DNA of 33,345 nt from an archaeon (GCA_030019325.1 JASEFB010000003.1:1-33345); one strand, 5' to 3'; counted from the first letter of the stretch, positions 1 through 8,710 are shown. A program made the numbers and translations. Notes: generated by a model from the sequence alone, not told the origin.

Positions 1-2
1 CC

Positions 3-161
3 GCTACTGTTTTCTGCGAAACGCCACAGAATAGCAAGAATACAACCATCACCCATCGGATTATCCGAGATGATGGGTTCGACCCTAAAAACTCACTTGA
101 CACGTTTATAATTATCTCTTTCTGGTTCATACCACCTCCATTGGAAGGAAGGGCTATTTAA
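3..161 (+). CDS. possible 3' end of a CDS truncated by the window edge (unknown)
   Basis: Open frame from window start to TAA at 159-161 (...ATVFCETPQNSKNTTITHRIIRDDGFDPKNSLDTFIIISFWFIPPPLEGRAI*). No family recognised. Confidence 0.25.
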   Translation, partial: ATVFCETPQNSKNTTITHRIIRDDGFDPKNSLDTFIIISFWFIPPPLEGRAI

Positions 162-218
162 AAATGACGATAAATGACGGGTGGACAAAGAGTTGAATGT
201 GTACCTGCTACTCTTAAG

Positions 219-431
219 TTACTGCGCCAAAACCGGAAATGAATTTTGTCTGGGTTTCTTCAATTGCAACAATTGATGAGAAGCAAACATCTCCCTCACT
301 TTCTCACCGGATATCATCGAATAATCCCTTTCTATAAGCGCTTTTATCTCTTCTTTCATCCCCTGCTCCAATTTCCGTCTTATCATATTGAATCTCTCTT
401 CCTTATTCAATTCTGAGCCACGCATCTTCAC
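219..431 (-). CDS. small hypothetical protein, partner of the DUF1670-like gene
   Basis: 70-aa ORF. Its ATG overlaps the stop of the upstream 290-aa ORF (428-431), suggesting translational coupling. Confidence 0.55.
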   Translation of the reverse strand: MKMRGSELNKEERFNMIRRKLEQGMKEEIKALIERDYSMISGEKVREMFASHQLLQLKKPRQNSFPVLAQ

Positions 432-1243
432 ATTACCTCCTTTACTCTGGCTCTTTCCTTGCTCAAAGTTTTTTTCCCAGAATACCTGCTGAGGATCTCC
501 CCTAGCCTCTGCTTGCAGTCCTCGTCCTCTTTATACCTTCCATATAGTTCCAGATATTCCCTCACCAATCTCTCAGAATGCTCTGTTATCCTCCTGACCT
601 GGTCGATGCTATATCCTTCATTATGAAGCGCAGCAACTCTTGAGAACTCCTTGAGATAACGAGCAATGGAGTCCGATGAATGCCTTGTATTTCGTTTTAT
701 ATCGGTGAACTCATACCCTTTCAGGTACAATTCCACTATTTTAGCTTTATGCGATGTCCCCGGACCGATATCCATTCTGTTTCCCCTGGTTGGAACGATA
801 AGGTCCTCTTCAAGCAGCTCCTTTATGCATCTTCCGATGGTCTTTATACTCTCGTTCAGGAGTATGCTGAGGTCTGCCTGTGTCAGTAGCGTTCCCTGTT
901 CAAGAGCTTCGTTCGCCAATCGGACTATCCGGTTCTTTAGCAGTTCCCTTTGTGATTTTTTCGCATCTTCCACGTCATCCTGCGAGAACATGGTTAGTTT
1001 CACTGTTTTGAAGCTCATTTCATCGGTTTTAACGCCCGGTGGGATGTTGGATCTAACTGCCCGGTAGAACAACTGCCCTTCTATCAAATCTCCTCTCGCT
1101 TCATTCACAAACACCTCGATGTCACTTGCTAAAGACCGGCAAACCGCCATTGAGAACTCATACTCAGTCTTCAGATAACCAAGCCACTCCTCTTTTAGAC
1201 CTCTCTTCACTATACCTGCATAACTCTCCCTTTCGTTGGGCAT
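428..1243 (-). CDS. DUF1670-like HTH protein
   Basis: ORF track 428..1300. Likely start at MPNERESYAGIVKRGLKEEW (about 1243). HTH-like segment and 'VPTRGNRMDIGPGTSHKAKIVELYLKGYEFTDIKRNTRHSSDSIARYLKEFSRV' resemble DUF1670 proteins. Confidence 0.65.
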   Translation of the reverse strand: MPNERESYAGIVKRGLKEEWLGYLKTEYEFSMAVCRSLASDIEVFVNEARGDLIEGQLFYRAVRSNIPPGVKTDEMSFKTVKLTMFSQDDVEDAKKSQRELLKNRIVRLANEALEQGTLLTQADLSILLNESIKTIGRCIKELLEEDLIVPTRGNRMDIGPGTSHKAKIVELYLKGYEFTDIKRNTRHSSDSIARYLKEFSRVAALHNEGYSIDQVRRITEHSERLVREYLELYGRYKEDEDCKQRLGEILSRYSGKKTLSKERARVKEVM

Positions 1244-1316
1244 TTTGGTCCCCCTGTCGAAAATAACTATGGACTCTACCTTTTCTAACCTTATGCCCAA
1301 ATGGGAAGTTAGGAAT

Positions 1317-1742
1317 ATGAGAAATAAAAAGATGAACTACCTTCTCGATACGAAGGCACTGATCGCATTCTTTAATAATGAAGACGGTGCGGATAAAGTC
1401 GAGGTGATTCTAAAAGAGATCGATGAAACCAGAGCGGATGGATTTATAAGTGCTATTACGATTACGGAACTCTACTATCTCTATTCGAAGCGTGTAGGAG
1501 AACGAGTTGCGAAGGAACGGGTAGAGCAGCTAAGGCGCTCGAATTTACAGGTAGTTCCGATAAACGAGGATATAGCGATGAAGGCGGGGGAATACAAAAT
1601 TCAGGCAATTCCAATAGCTGATGCGTTGATCGCGGCAAGCGCATATTTCATTGATGCACCGGTGGTAACCGATGATGAGCATTTTGAAAAGGTGAATGTA
1701 CAGGTTCTGAGATTTCGAGGGCATGGCTCGAAGAAAGAATAA
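1317..1742 (+). CDS. PIN-domain protein (VapC-like ribonuclease)
   Basis: 'MNYLLDTKALIAFFN...ITITELYYLY...PIADALIAASAYFIDAPVVTDDEHFEKV' has PIN acidic-residue spacing. Start at 1317 or 1332 rather than 1236, which would overlap the divergent DUF1670 gene. Confidence 0.8.
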   Translation: MRNKKMNYLLDTKALIAFFNNEDGADKVEVILKEIDETRADGFISAITITELYYLYSKRVGERVAKERVEQLRRSNLQVVPINEDIAMKAGEYKIQAIPIADALIAASAYFIDAPVVTDDEHFEKVNVQVLRFRGHGSKKE

Positions 1743-1776
1743 CCGCTGAACTTTTTACAATAACTACGTTATTATA

Positions 1777-2829
1777 TCAAATCAGTCCAAGCAAGTGCTT
1801 ATTACCGATGTTCACATTGTTCAGGTGTCTTTTCGCCGCTTCATAGCATTGGTACGCCTGCTCTCTCGGCGTGATTGGCATATCGCGCATATAGAAATCG
1901 GGATGGAATACAAGGAGTGAATAGGGTATATCAGGATTAATGTTCGCGATAAAGGAAGCGATGTGTTCCACCTCTTGCTCGTCTATGTAGAATGGCACGA
2001 GCAACGTCGTAGCGGTGAGAACAGGTGGAGCTGACTGTTCAAAGAATTCAGTTGCTATCAGCTCGAAGTTTTCGTACGCCCGCTCATTAGGAACACCACT
2101 CAGTGCTCTACTCAGGTTTGGGTCAAATGCCTTGAGGTCGAATTTTACAATTCCACCGCTTTTGAACGATAGTTCCGCTGCACGCCTCACCAGACTCCTG
2201 TTGCCACAGCCGTTCCATTCCCAACATATCCTGAGGTTTTTATCTGCTAAAATCGCCTCTGAAGCACGCAGAGCAAAAGGGAGCTGTGGTTCTGGACTTC
2301 CACCAAAGTAGCAGACGCAATACGCATTTCCGCGCTGTTTCACGCGTGAAACAAATTCTGTTACGCTTACCGGCTTGATCATCCTGAACTCCTTATGCGA
2401 TGCATTTTGACAGAAGATGCAATCAAAGTTGCAGCTATAGAAGAATACCGCGATGTTTACCTTTGCGTAGTGCGCAGAGCCTGGACAGAACCATGCAGCA
2501 CAACAGTTTGTTGGTAAAGGGTCAATATAGGCATAGAGTAATGCATGGCCGTCGGGTATTAAAGACTTTAACTGCCCGTTGACGTTCTCTTTCAGCCCGC
2601 AGTAGCTTCTCTCTCCTTCAGCAATAACACACCCATTCGAGCACAGGTTACATGGTATCCCGCCGTCACTCTTTGGCGGTTCTACAGGTAAACCGTATTT
2701 CGCTCTTATCTGTTTATGCGCAGCCAACGCATAATCCAGTGCATCCTCTCTGTCACTCCGTATGCAGTCAACACAGACTTGCAACGTTGCTGATGCAGTT
2801 TCCTTACCGCAGAGCACACAGTCTTCCAT
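1777..2829 (-). CDS. radical SAM protein (PflA-activase-related)
   Basis: CxxxCxxC motif in 'FFYSCNFDCIFCQNASHKEF' plus extra N-terminal Cys clusters (CVLCGKE, CNLCSNGCVI). Confidence 0.8.
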   Translation of the reverse strand: MEDCVLCGKETASATLQVCVDCIRSDREDALDYALAAHKQIRAKYGLPVEPPKSDGGIPCNLCSNGCVIAEGERSYCGLKENVNGQLKSLIPDGHALLYAYIDPLPTNCCAAWFCPGSAHYAKVNIAVFFYSCNFDCIFCQNASHKEFRMIKPVSVTEFVSRVKQRGNAYCVCYFGGSPEPQLPFALRASEAILADKNLRICWEWNGCGNRSLVRRAAELSFKSGGIVKFDLKAFDPNLSRALSGVPNERAYENFELIATEFFEQSAPPVLTATTLLVPFYIDEQEVEHIASFIANINPDIPYSLLVFHPDFYMRDMPITPREQAYQCYEAAKRHLNNVNIGNKHLLGLI

Positions 2830-3020
2830 TGATTAATCTTAGTTGTTTTGCCAGAATAAAATTCATATTATCTATCCCGTTTTCTCGCAGTTTTCGCTCA
2901 TTTCACTCAAATGCCAGATTTTTCCGCATGTGATGAGAATAATAAAGCTTTTAAGAGTATACTGACATTCTAATTAAAGCCTGAATTTCTGAGAAGAAAG
3001 AGGAGGTGAGATAAAAAGAA

Positions 3021-3800
3021 ATGAACCGTAAAAATACACAAATAGTCGCGCTATTGATTGGTGCGATAATACTTCTGATACCTTCTGTCTGTACAGCCGT
3101 GTGCCCTGAGGGATGCACCTGTTTGACTGAAGCAGAAGCAAATAAGCTCGGCTATACACTCTGTGAAGGCATAAAGAAAATCTGTGGCTATGACCAGTAT
3201 CAGAACCCCATGTACTGCTATCAGAAACCCACCGTCACGCCTATTCCTACTCCCGTATGTCCGGAGGAATGCACCTGTTTAACCGTTGAAGAAGCGAATA
3301 AACTCGGCTTTGCTCCGTGCAAAGGGGAGAAGATATTCTGTGGGTATGATCAATATCAGAAGCCCATGTATTGCTATGAGAAACCGGCTCCAGCTGCAAA
3401 GGCTCTTCCTTTAGAGAGCCTTTCAGTTGAAATTGTCCCAGAAAACGTAACTGCAAAACCGGGAGATACCGTGACTTACAAGATAAAAGTCGAATGGATC
3501 CCCGAGACTTGGGAAGGAACCATGGATATTAATATAACAATCAATGCATTTGGCTTCGAAAAGACCTTTGAATATCCTTCAATCCCCGTAACAGACGTAC
3601 CACCACTTGTACAAGAAATTCCGATTACCATTCCTGATAATGCCCCGCCTTCGGTCTACAAAGCCAAAGTAATCGTAAAAGCGGGCGATAAAACAGCTAC
3701 AGACGAGACGAGTTTGACCTTAAAAGTGCCGGGATTCGAAGCGGTATTCGCGTTCGCCGGATTGCTAGCAGTCGCTTACTTAGTGCGGAAAAGAAGATAA
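3021..3800 (+). CDS. secreted/cell-surface protein with two Cys-rich repeats and a PGF-CTERM-like sorting signal
   Basis: Signal peptide (KNTQIVALLIGAIILLIPSVCTA). Tandem ~45-aa repeats (CPEGCTCLTEAEANKLGYTLCEG...ICGYDQYQNPMYCYQKP / CPEECTCLTVEEANKLGFAPCKG...FCGYDQYQKPMYCYEKP). C-terminus 'PGFEAVFAFAGLLAVAYLVRKRR'. Strong RBS GGAGGTGA upstream. Confidence 0.8.
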   Translation: MNRKNTQIVALLIGAIILLIPSVCTAVCPEGCTCLTEAEANKLGYTLCEGIKKICGYDQYQNPMYCYQKPTVTPIPTPVCPEECTCLTVEEANKLGFAPCKGEKIFCGYDQYQKPMYCYEKPAPAAKALPLESLSVEIVPENVTAKPGDTVTYKIKVEWIPETWEGTMDINITINAFGFEKTFEYPSIPVTDVPPLVQEIPITIPDNAPPSVYKAKVIVKAGDKTATDETSLTLKVPGFEAVFAFAGLLAVAYLVRKRR

Positions 3801-3804
3801 AACA

Positions 3805-3840
3805 CCGTAATTTCTTTTTTCTTTTTTTCTTTTTTGGCTC
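3805..3840 (+). terminator. oligo-T archaeal-type terminator after the PGF-CTERM gene
   Basis: Run 'ttcttttttctttttttcttttttgg' immediately 3' of the stop. Confidence 0.5.
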
Positions 3841-3888
3841 TTTAACTGTAAAGACGAAAGGAATTATTCGGATAAGGCGTATTTTAGG

Positions 3889-5244
3889 TTATCGTACCGC
3901 CAATCCATATTTTTCCGCTATCTCTATGAACGCCTCACTGAGATACTTTATTCTGGCCCAGCTCAACCCGTACGTATTGAACTTCCACACCCGTGTTGAA
4001 CCTGCAAATTCGCCTACAATCTTCTTTTTCTTCAATTCATCACTGAGAAAGAACCCTCTTCGCTTATGCGTCTTCGCAACACGGTCAAAGCTCTCACGGG
4101 TATTAACCTTTGAAAGTGTATGTTTACGTGGATATTCACTTGCGATTTTATTCCCTTCGATGCGCAAGAACTCGCGGATGAAGTAATTTGATTTCTTCAC
4201 CTCCTCATCCCATCGCTTAACACGTTCTTTCACCTTCGGGAACGAAGCCATCATGGAGAGCACCGTTCCGCCCATCAGCGTGCACCCCAGCAGCACCGGC
4301 TCTTTATTCTCAAAGCTCCTGCCGGAAATATCGCCTACAATATGACTACTTCTGAACACTTTGGGTGCCCATTCGTCCGTCGTGGCAAGGACGCCAGAAG
4401 GTGCAACTGCAGCCATACTCTTGTGTCCCGAACCTACAACGAAATCAGCTCCTATCTTCTTACCATTCACCGGCATCACCCCCACGGAATACGCGCCATT
4501 GTAAAGAAAAGGAATGCCGTACTCTTTCGCAACCTTTCCCACGCCCTCTACCTCATGCTCGTTCCCGTAACTGTAATCAAAATGCTCGATCATAACGAGT
4601 TTTGGCAGTTTTCCCGTTTCCTCCTTCACCTGTTCTATGGTATTCGCAACTGCATCACCGGTAATTATATGCTTCGGCCCTGAAGGCACTTCTTTAATCA
4701 CGCCGCCTGCGATTTCTACCGCTAAGAATTCGGTATAATGTGCCAAATCGGAAACGATCACGATATCGCCTTTCTCGAGGAGCGAGGAAGTAACAGCCTG
4801 AAAACCTCGTCTCGCACCAGGCACAACCCGTGCTTCGTCCATGCCCACAAACTCGGCTAATTCCGCATGAAATTCATCCACCGGCGGTTTTTTAATCTTG
4901 TCGAGCCTGCCCTCCAGACACTGATCGCAGACTGAATAGCCATCCCCGTATGCAATCAGTGCTCTTCTCGCCTCGGGCGTTAATCTTCCCCCAGGTTGGA
5001 TAGGATTGATATTTATAAATTCCTCCTCTCTCGTCCTTAATTCAAGCCCCGCACTAACATCTTGTATGGGATTACCTTTACCTTCTTTTAATTCGCGTAT
5101 GAGCGCCTCTACGCGAGCTATGCCGTTCAAAAATTGCGCTTCTTCCTGTTCATCAAGTCCGGTGGGTAATGCGTGCCGGTAAAGCTCCCGCAAGTCTTCA
5201 AGGGCGAATAACGCTTCATAGATCTTACGTACTCTTAGGTTCAT
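3889..5244 (-). CDS. pscS: O-phospho-L-seryl-tRNA:Cys-tRNA synthase (SepCysS)
   Basis: PLP-dependent fold; 'ININPIQPGGRLTPEARRALIAYGDGYSVCDQCLEGRLDKIKKPPVDEFHAELAEFVGMDEARVVPGARRGFQAV' and 'GSGHKSMAAVAPSGVLA' match SepCysS. Confidence 0.9.
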   Translation of the reverse strand: MNLRVRKIYEALFALEDLRELYRHALPTGLDEQEEAQFLNGIARVEALIRELKEGKGNPIQDVSAGLELRTREEEFININPIQPGGRLTPEARRALIAYGDGYSVCDQCLEGRLDKIKKPPVDEFHAELAEFVGMDEARVVPGARRGFQAVTSSLLEKGDIVIVSDLAHYTEFLAVEIAGGVIKEVPSGPKHIITGDAVANTIEQVKEETGKLPKLVMIEHFDYSYGNEHEVEGVGKVAKEYGIPFLYNGAYSVGVMPVNGKKIGADFVVGSGHKSMAAVAPSGVLATTDEWAPKVFRSSHIVGDISGRSFENKEPVLLGCTLMGGTVLSMMASFPKVKERVKRWDEEVKKSNYFIREFLRIEGNKIASEYPRKHTLSKVNTRESFDRVAKTHKRRGFFLSDELKKKKIVGEFAGSTRVWKFNTYGLSWARIKYLSEAFIEIAEKYGLAVR

Positions 5245-5434
5245 TTTTACATATCTCCATTCCCAAGACTTCTTTCAGCCCTTTGCAAATCCTTACATAA
5301 TACGGCGGATCGGTGAAGACCGCATAAAAGTAATTGTCAGGATAAGGTAGATTTGTTGCACTCGCTTGAAAGGCCTGTAAAGGTAGATTTGTTGTACTCG
5401 CTTGAAAGGCCTGTAGTATGTTATGGTTTTTCAT
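5225..5434 (-). pseudogene. relic of an adenine-specific DNA methylase (DPPY motif)
   Basis: Short ORF containing 'ATNLPYPDNYFYAVFTDPPYY', typical of amino-methyltransferases, but no flanking MTase sequence. Contains a 36-bp tandem duplication. Confidence 0.5.
5344..5415. repeat. 36-bp tandem direct repeat, 2 copies
   Basis: aaggtagatttgttg[c/t]actcgcttgaaaggcctgta at 5344-5379 and 5380-5415, one mismatch. Confidence 0.9.
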
Positions 5435-5436
5435 TT

Positions 5437-5787
5437 TTACCCTCCTTTTTCAAGTTCTGCAAGGATTTCTCGTAATTTGGGTATCAGCTCAGGTATCTCA
5501 AGTTTTATAGCATCCCATACCAATTTGTAATCTATTCCAAAATAAGCGTGGATTAACCGATCTCTCATGCCCGCCATTCTCTTCCAGGTGATTTCAGGGT
5601 GTTTTTCTTTTAAGCCCTCAGGAATGTGTTTTGTCGCTTCCCCTATAATCTCAAACTTTCTAATCACAGCACTTGAAGTTCTATCATCTTGCGTAAGCTC
5701 TTTAAGGCTCATACCTTCTACAAACCTTTCTATAGATTCCATAGCGAGGATTATGTCTTTTAAAAAGAGTTTGTAATCTCTCTTCAT
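5437..5787 (-). CDS. hepT: HepT-like HEPN ribonuclease toxin (DUF86)
   Basis: 116 aa with RNase motif 'RDRLIHAYFGIDYKLVWDAI' (Rx4HxY), directly downstream of an MNT gene (4-bp overlap). Confidence 0.85.
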   Translation of the reverse strand: MKRDYKLFLKDIILAMESIERFVEGMSLKELTQDDRTSSAVIRKFEIIGEATKHIPEGLKEKHPEITWKRMAGMRDRLIHAYFGIDYKLVWDAIKLEIPELIPKLREILAELEKGG

Positions 5788-6080
5788 ACCATCACCACCT
5801 CCTTGAGTATCTGTTCCTTCAGCTCCTCTCTTATTGCCCTCTCGGAAACGATATCCACTTTCACATCGAGTTTTTCTTCAAGGAAGTCTGCAAGACCAAC
5901 CAAATCAAACAATGTAGCCCCCTCGTGAAAGTTTACAAGAATGTCCACATCGCTACTTACTTTCTGCTCCCCTCGAACATAAGAACCAAATACGCCCATG
6001 ATCTCCGCCTTATAGTCCTTTTTTATCTGCTCTTCTAAACTTTGGAGAATTGTTATGATTCGCTCAAGTTCTTTATTCAT
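5784..6080 (-). CDS. mntA: MntA-like nucleotidyltransferase antitoxin
   Basis: 'MNKELERIITILQSLEEQIKKDYKAEIMGVFGSYVRGEQKVSSDVDILVNF' has the GSx(n)DxD motif. ATG at 6080 is preferred over the longer ORF start. Confidence 0.85.
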   Translation of the reverse strand: MNKELERIITILQSLEEQIKKDYKAEIMGVFGSYVRGEQKVSSDVDILVNFHEGATLFDLVGLADFLEEKLDVKVDIVSERAIREELKEQILKEVVMV

Positions 6081-6345
6081 GCCTACCATCTCCCTTTTCT
6101 TTATCATTCGATAAGTGGGTGGTAGAGGATTTAGTGATAGCTGCAGGGATTGGACTCTCAAAGGCATGTAAAATCCACCTGTCTTTGTCGGACAAGCCCC
6201 ATGCATAAGAGCCATACAAAATTATTTTCTCCGGGTTATAACGTTCTTTTAACTTATCAGCGATAAGGGGAATTGTTTCTCTTGCTTTTTCCATTGTTTC
6301 TTTAGTTTCTTCTTTCATTTCCTTACGCTGGAACTCTCCATCCAA
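6073..6345 (-). pseudogene. truncated MNT nucleotidyltransferase, partial duplicate of the MNT domain fused to the R-M protein
   Basis: 'IADKLKERYNPEKIILYGSYAWGLSDKD' then switches to unrelated sequence before the catalytic DxD. DNA 6181-6280 matches 10071-10170 (about 8 mismatches per 100 nt). Confidence 0.75.
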
Positions 6346-6532
6346 TTCTAACGCCCTCTTTTAGTATCGGTCGGATGTCATACCTTTTAAATATGCCTCG
6401 ATCCAGAACTTCTTTTCCATAAATAACCGTTCCATCCGCAAGAATATCTAAATTGAAATCATCCTTTACGGTGTTTTTTATTATCTCAATTATTTTCGTG
6501 ATTATTTTTTGATGCGATTCAATTAATGCCAT
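6323..6532 (-). CDS. small hypothetical protein, possibly a nucleotidyltransferase C-terminal relic
   Basis: 69-aa ORF with 'NLDILADGTVIYGKEVL', reminiscent of MNT C-termini. Weak support. Confidence 0.3.
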   Translation of the reverse strand: MALIESHQKIITKIIEIIKNTVKDDFNLDILADGTVIYGKEVLDRGIFKRYDIRPILKEGVRIGWRVPA

Positions 6533-6602
6533 TTTTATCCTTCCCTATTACTTTTATCAAATTGCTTTCTCGTTTTTTTCGCTCCCTTCAATTTGAACGG
6601 TA

Positions 6603-7706
6603 TTAAAGGAAAGTAATTTGGGACTCATCCCGTAACCCACCACGTGGTCCTTTACCACTAGTCGAAATTTTACCTTCTTCTTCCAATTCTAATAATGCTT
6701 TACGATAATCCTTTTTGCTAAAATCCGTATCCATAAGGGTTTTGTATCTAACATTTTGATAAGATAATGTTCTGCCATTAAATCGAACTAACAAAAATTC
6801 TTTAAATTTTGATAACCCACCATATCGCGTTAGACTCATTTGTCCTTCTGCGGGACCTAAATATCCAAATCTACCCTCAGTTCCTGTTTTATACATTATC
6901 TCTTTCATTAACTCGCATCCCATTGGATGATTAGTGGCATGGATAAGATAATATATAGTTTGTAATTTTTCATCTGCATTCACTTTAAAAGGAAATGTAT
7001 ATTTTACATTTGCAGCCTCATGGAGCAGATTTCTATATAATTTCAGTAACGCTTGTTCTATTGGTAAATCTTGATATTCTATATTTAATATCCCTCGAAC
7101 ATCTGGCATACCATATAACTCTTCTATACTTCTTCGATGCTTAGAACTTTTCAAAAATCTGATAACTTCGCGAATCATAAAAGTAATGAACACTTCTGTT
7201 CTCTGAATCATGAGGATGTCTTTAATTACTCCAAATGGAACACCACTTAAACCAAATGGATCAATAAAAAAGAAAGAGGGCGCTAAGCGGTCACCAACTT
7301 TCTCTACAATTTCAGATGCCACATTACCGAATTCGTCATTAATAAGCACAATATTATCTTTTATCCCCTCATATTTTTTTGGATATGCTTTGATTTCCTC
7401 GTTAACCTCATTTTCAAGACTTTCAAAGTTGTTTGTATTGTTTCCAATGAAGAAACAGGTAATTTCTCTAAGATATGAAAATTTTTCTTTCGCTCTACTT
7501 GCAGTTTCTAATGCTATTAAAGGCGATCCTTTTGATCCATCACTATACTTGCCTCGACCGGCAAAGCAATCAAAGTAGCAGATGCGAAGATGCCTCTTTC
7601 CAAGGATTCTGATCCAACCACTGAGATATTTGCTTAATATCTCATGCTTTACTTTCGTATGCTCTTTATACTCCCACTTTTCCAGTGAATCGTCAGGCAG
7701 TGGCAT
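6603..7706 (-). CDS. tcmP: three-Cys-motif partner protein (TcmP)
   Basis: 'KWEYKEHTKVKHEILSKYLSGWIRILGKRHLRICYFDCFAGRGKYSDGSKGSPLIAL...SFFFIDPFGLSGVPF' is characteristic of TcmP, and it is adjacent to a SPL-like radical SAM gene. Confidence 0.85.
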   Translation of the reverse strand: MPLPDDSLEKWEYKEHTKVKHEILSKYLSGWIRILGKRHLRICYFDCFAGRGKYSDGSKGSPLIALETASRAKEKFSYLREITCFFIGNNTNNFESLENEVNEEIKAYPKKYEGIKDNIVLINDEFGNVASEIVEKVGDRLAPSFFFIDPFGLSGVPFGVIKDILMIQRTEVFITFMIREVIRFLKSSKHRRSIEELYGMPDVRGILNIEYQDLPIEQALLKLYRNLLHEAANVKYTFPFKVNADEKLQTIYYLIHATNHPMGCELMKEIMYKTGTEGRFGYLGPAEGQMSLTRYGGLSKFKEFLLVRFNGRTLSYQNVRYKTLMDTDFSKKDYRKALLELEEEGKISTSGKGPRGGLRDESQITFL

Positions 7707-7712
7707 TTTTTA

Positions 7713-8687
7713 TCACACACAATTACATTTAATCTTTCTATAATCCATCCCTAACGCTTCCCACATCTCCTTTGTTTCTTTACACAATGCAACATTGTCA
7801 TAATTATATTTCTCTTCGAGATAATTTATCACAGAATAATACATAGAATATCTAAGACTATTTTTTATTTTCTTACCCCAGTTTGATCGTTCTTCTAAAT
7901 ATTTCACCCAGGATGTATCGGTAGCACCATTAATAGTGCTTTGCAATCCCCGCAACGAGCCTATTGTTATTCGTTCAGGTGTGAATCTTGAGAAAATCTG
8001 ATCAACGAGCTCTTTATACTCATCTTCCCATTGTGATTCCGGAAATGGAATCATAGGGTCTATTCTTACCCTCGTTTCATAACCTGCATCGCTAACTTCT
8101 TTCGCCGCTTCTATCCTCCTTGCAACTGGTGCCGCTCCTATCTCCCATCTTTCAGCGTTTTCCGGCGTATTCAAACTGAAACTTATTATTGCATGGTCAT
8201 GTTTCTCTATTTCCAAAAGGTGTTTTACTTTGTCAGATTTTGTCAGAAACAGAACTTTGTGCCTGTCTTGGATCTCAAACAGAGGGATTAAAAACTTCGA
8301 GAAAGGTTCTTTTCCGTTTTCATCCATAAGAGAATCAGCAATCTCGCCAGTGTTGAGAATCTCTTTTGGATATGTTGCGAAAAATGTCTCTATATGTAGT
8401 TTAACTTTCTCCCTATCTTTAAAAACGGGTTTAGTCTTCGTTTCGAGAAATCTAAACGTTCCTTTTAAATAGCACCAAGCGCAATTAAAAGGACAGCCAT
8501 AGGCCCATTTCAATTCGAGAAAATGGGGGCATATAACATCTGTTGGTTTAGCTGGTAGAGGGGTTTTCTCAAACCGTTTTATGATTGAACCGTCCGCTAC
8601 CTGTTGAACCAAGCGTTGTTTACTTCCATCTAACAGTTCGTATTCATTTGTAAAGATATTCACTCTTGGATTGTATTCTGTGTTCAT
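7713..8687 (-). CDS. SPL-like (spore-photoproduct-lyase-related) radical SAM protein, TcmP partner
   Basis: 'HFLELKWAYGCPFNCAWCYLKGTFRF' has CxxxCxxC. Later 'RVRIDPMIPF' and 'ERITIGSLRG'. Stop lies 6 nt from the TcmP start. Confidence 0.85.
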   Translation of the reverse strand: MNTEYNPRVNIFTNEYELLDGSKQRLVQQVADGSIIKRFEKTPLPAKPTDVICPHFLELKWAYGCPFNCAWCYLKGTFRFLETKTKPVFKDREKVKLHIETFFATYPKEILNTGEIADSLMDENGKEPFSKFLIPLFEIQDRHKVLFLTKSDKVKHLLEIEKHDHAIISFSLNTPENAERWEIGAAPVARRIEAAKEVSDAGYETRVRIDPMIPFPESQWEDEYKELVDQIFSRFTPERITIGSLRGLQSTINGATDTSWVKYLEERSNWGKKIKNSLRYSMYYSVINYLEEKYNYDNVALCKETKEMWEALGMDYRKIKCNCV

Positions 8688-8710
8688 CTTCGAGCCTTCT
8701 ATTAATTCTT

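Noticed and set aside
666-1067. 133-aa plus-strand ORF
   Set aside because: Antisense to the DUF1670-like gene, Ser-rich, no domain.
5344-5415. 36-bp repeat pair as a CRISPR array
   Set aside because: The two units are directly tandem with no spacer and lie within a small coding-like frame.
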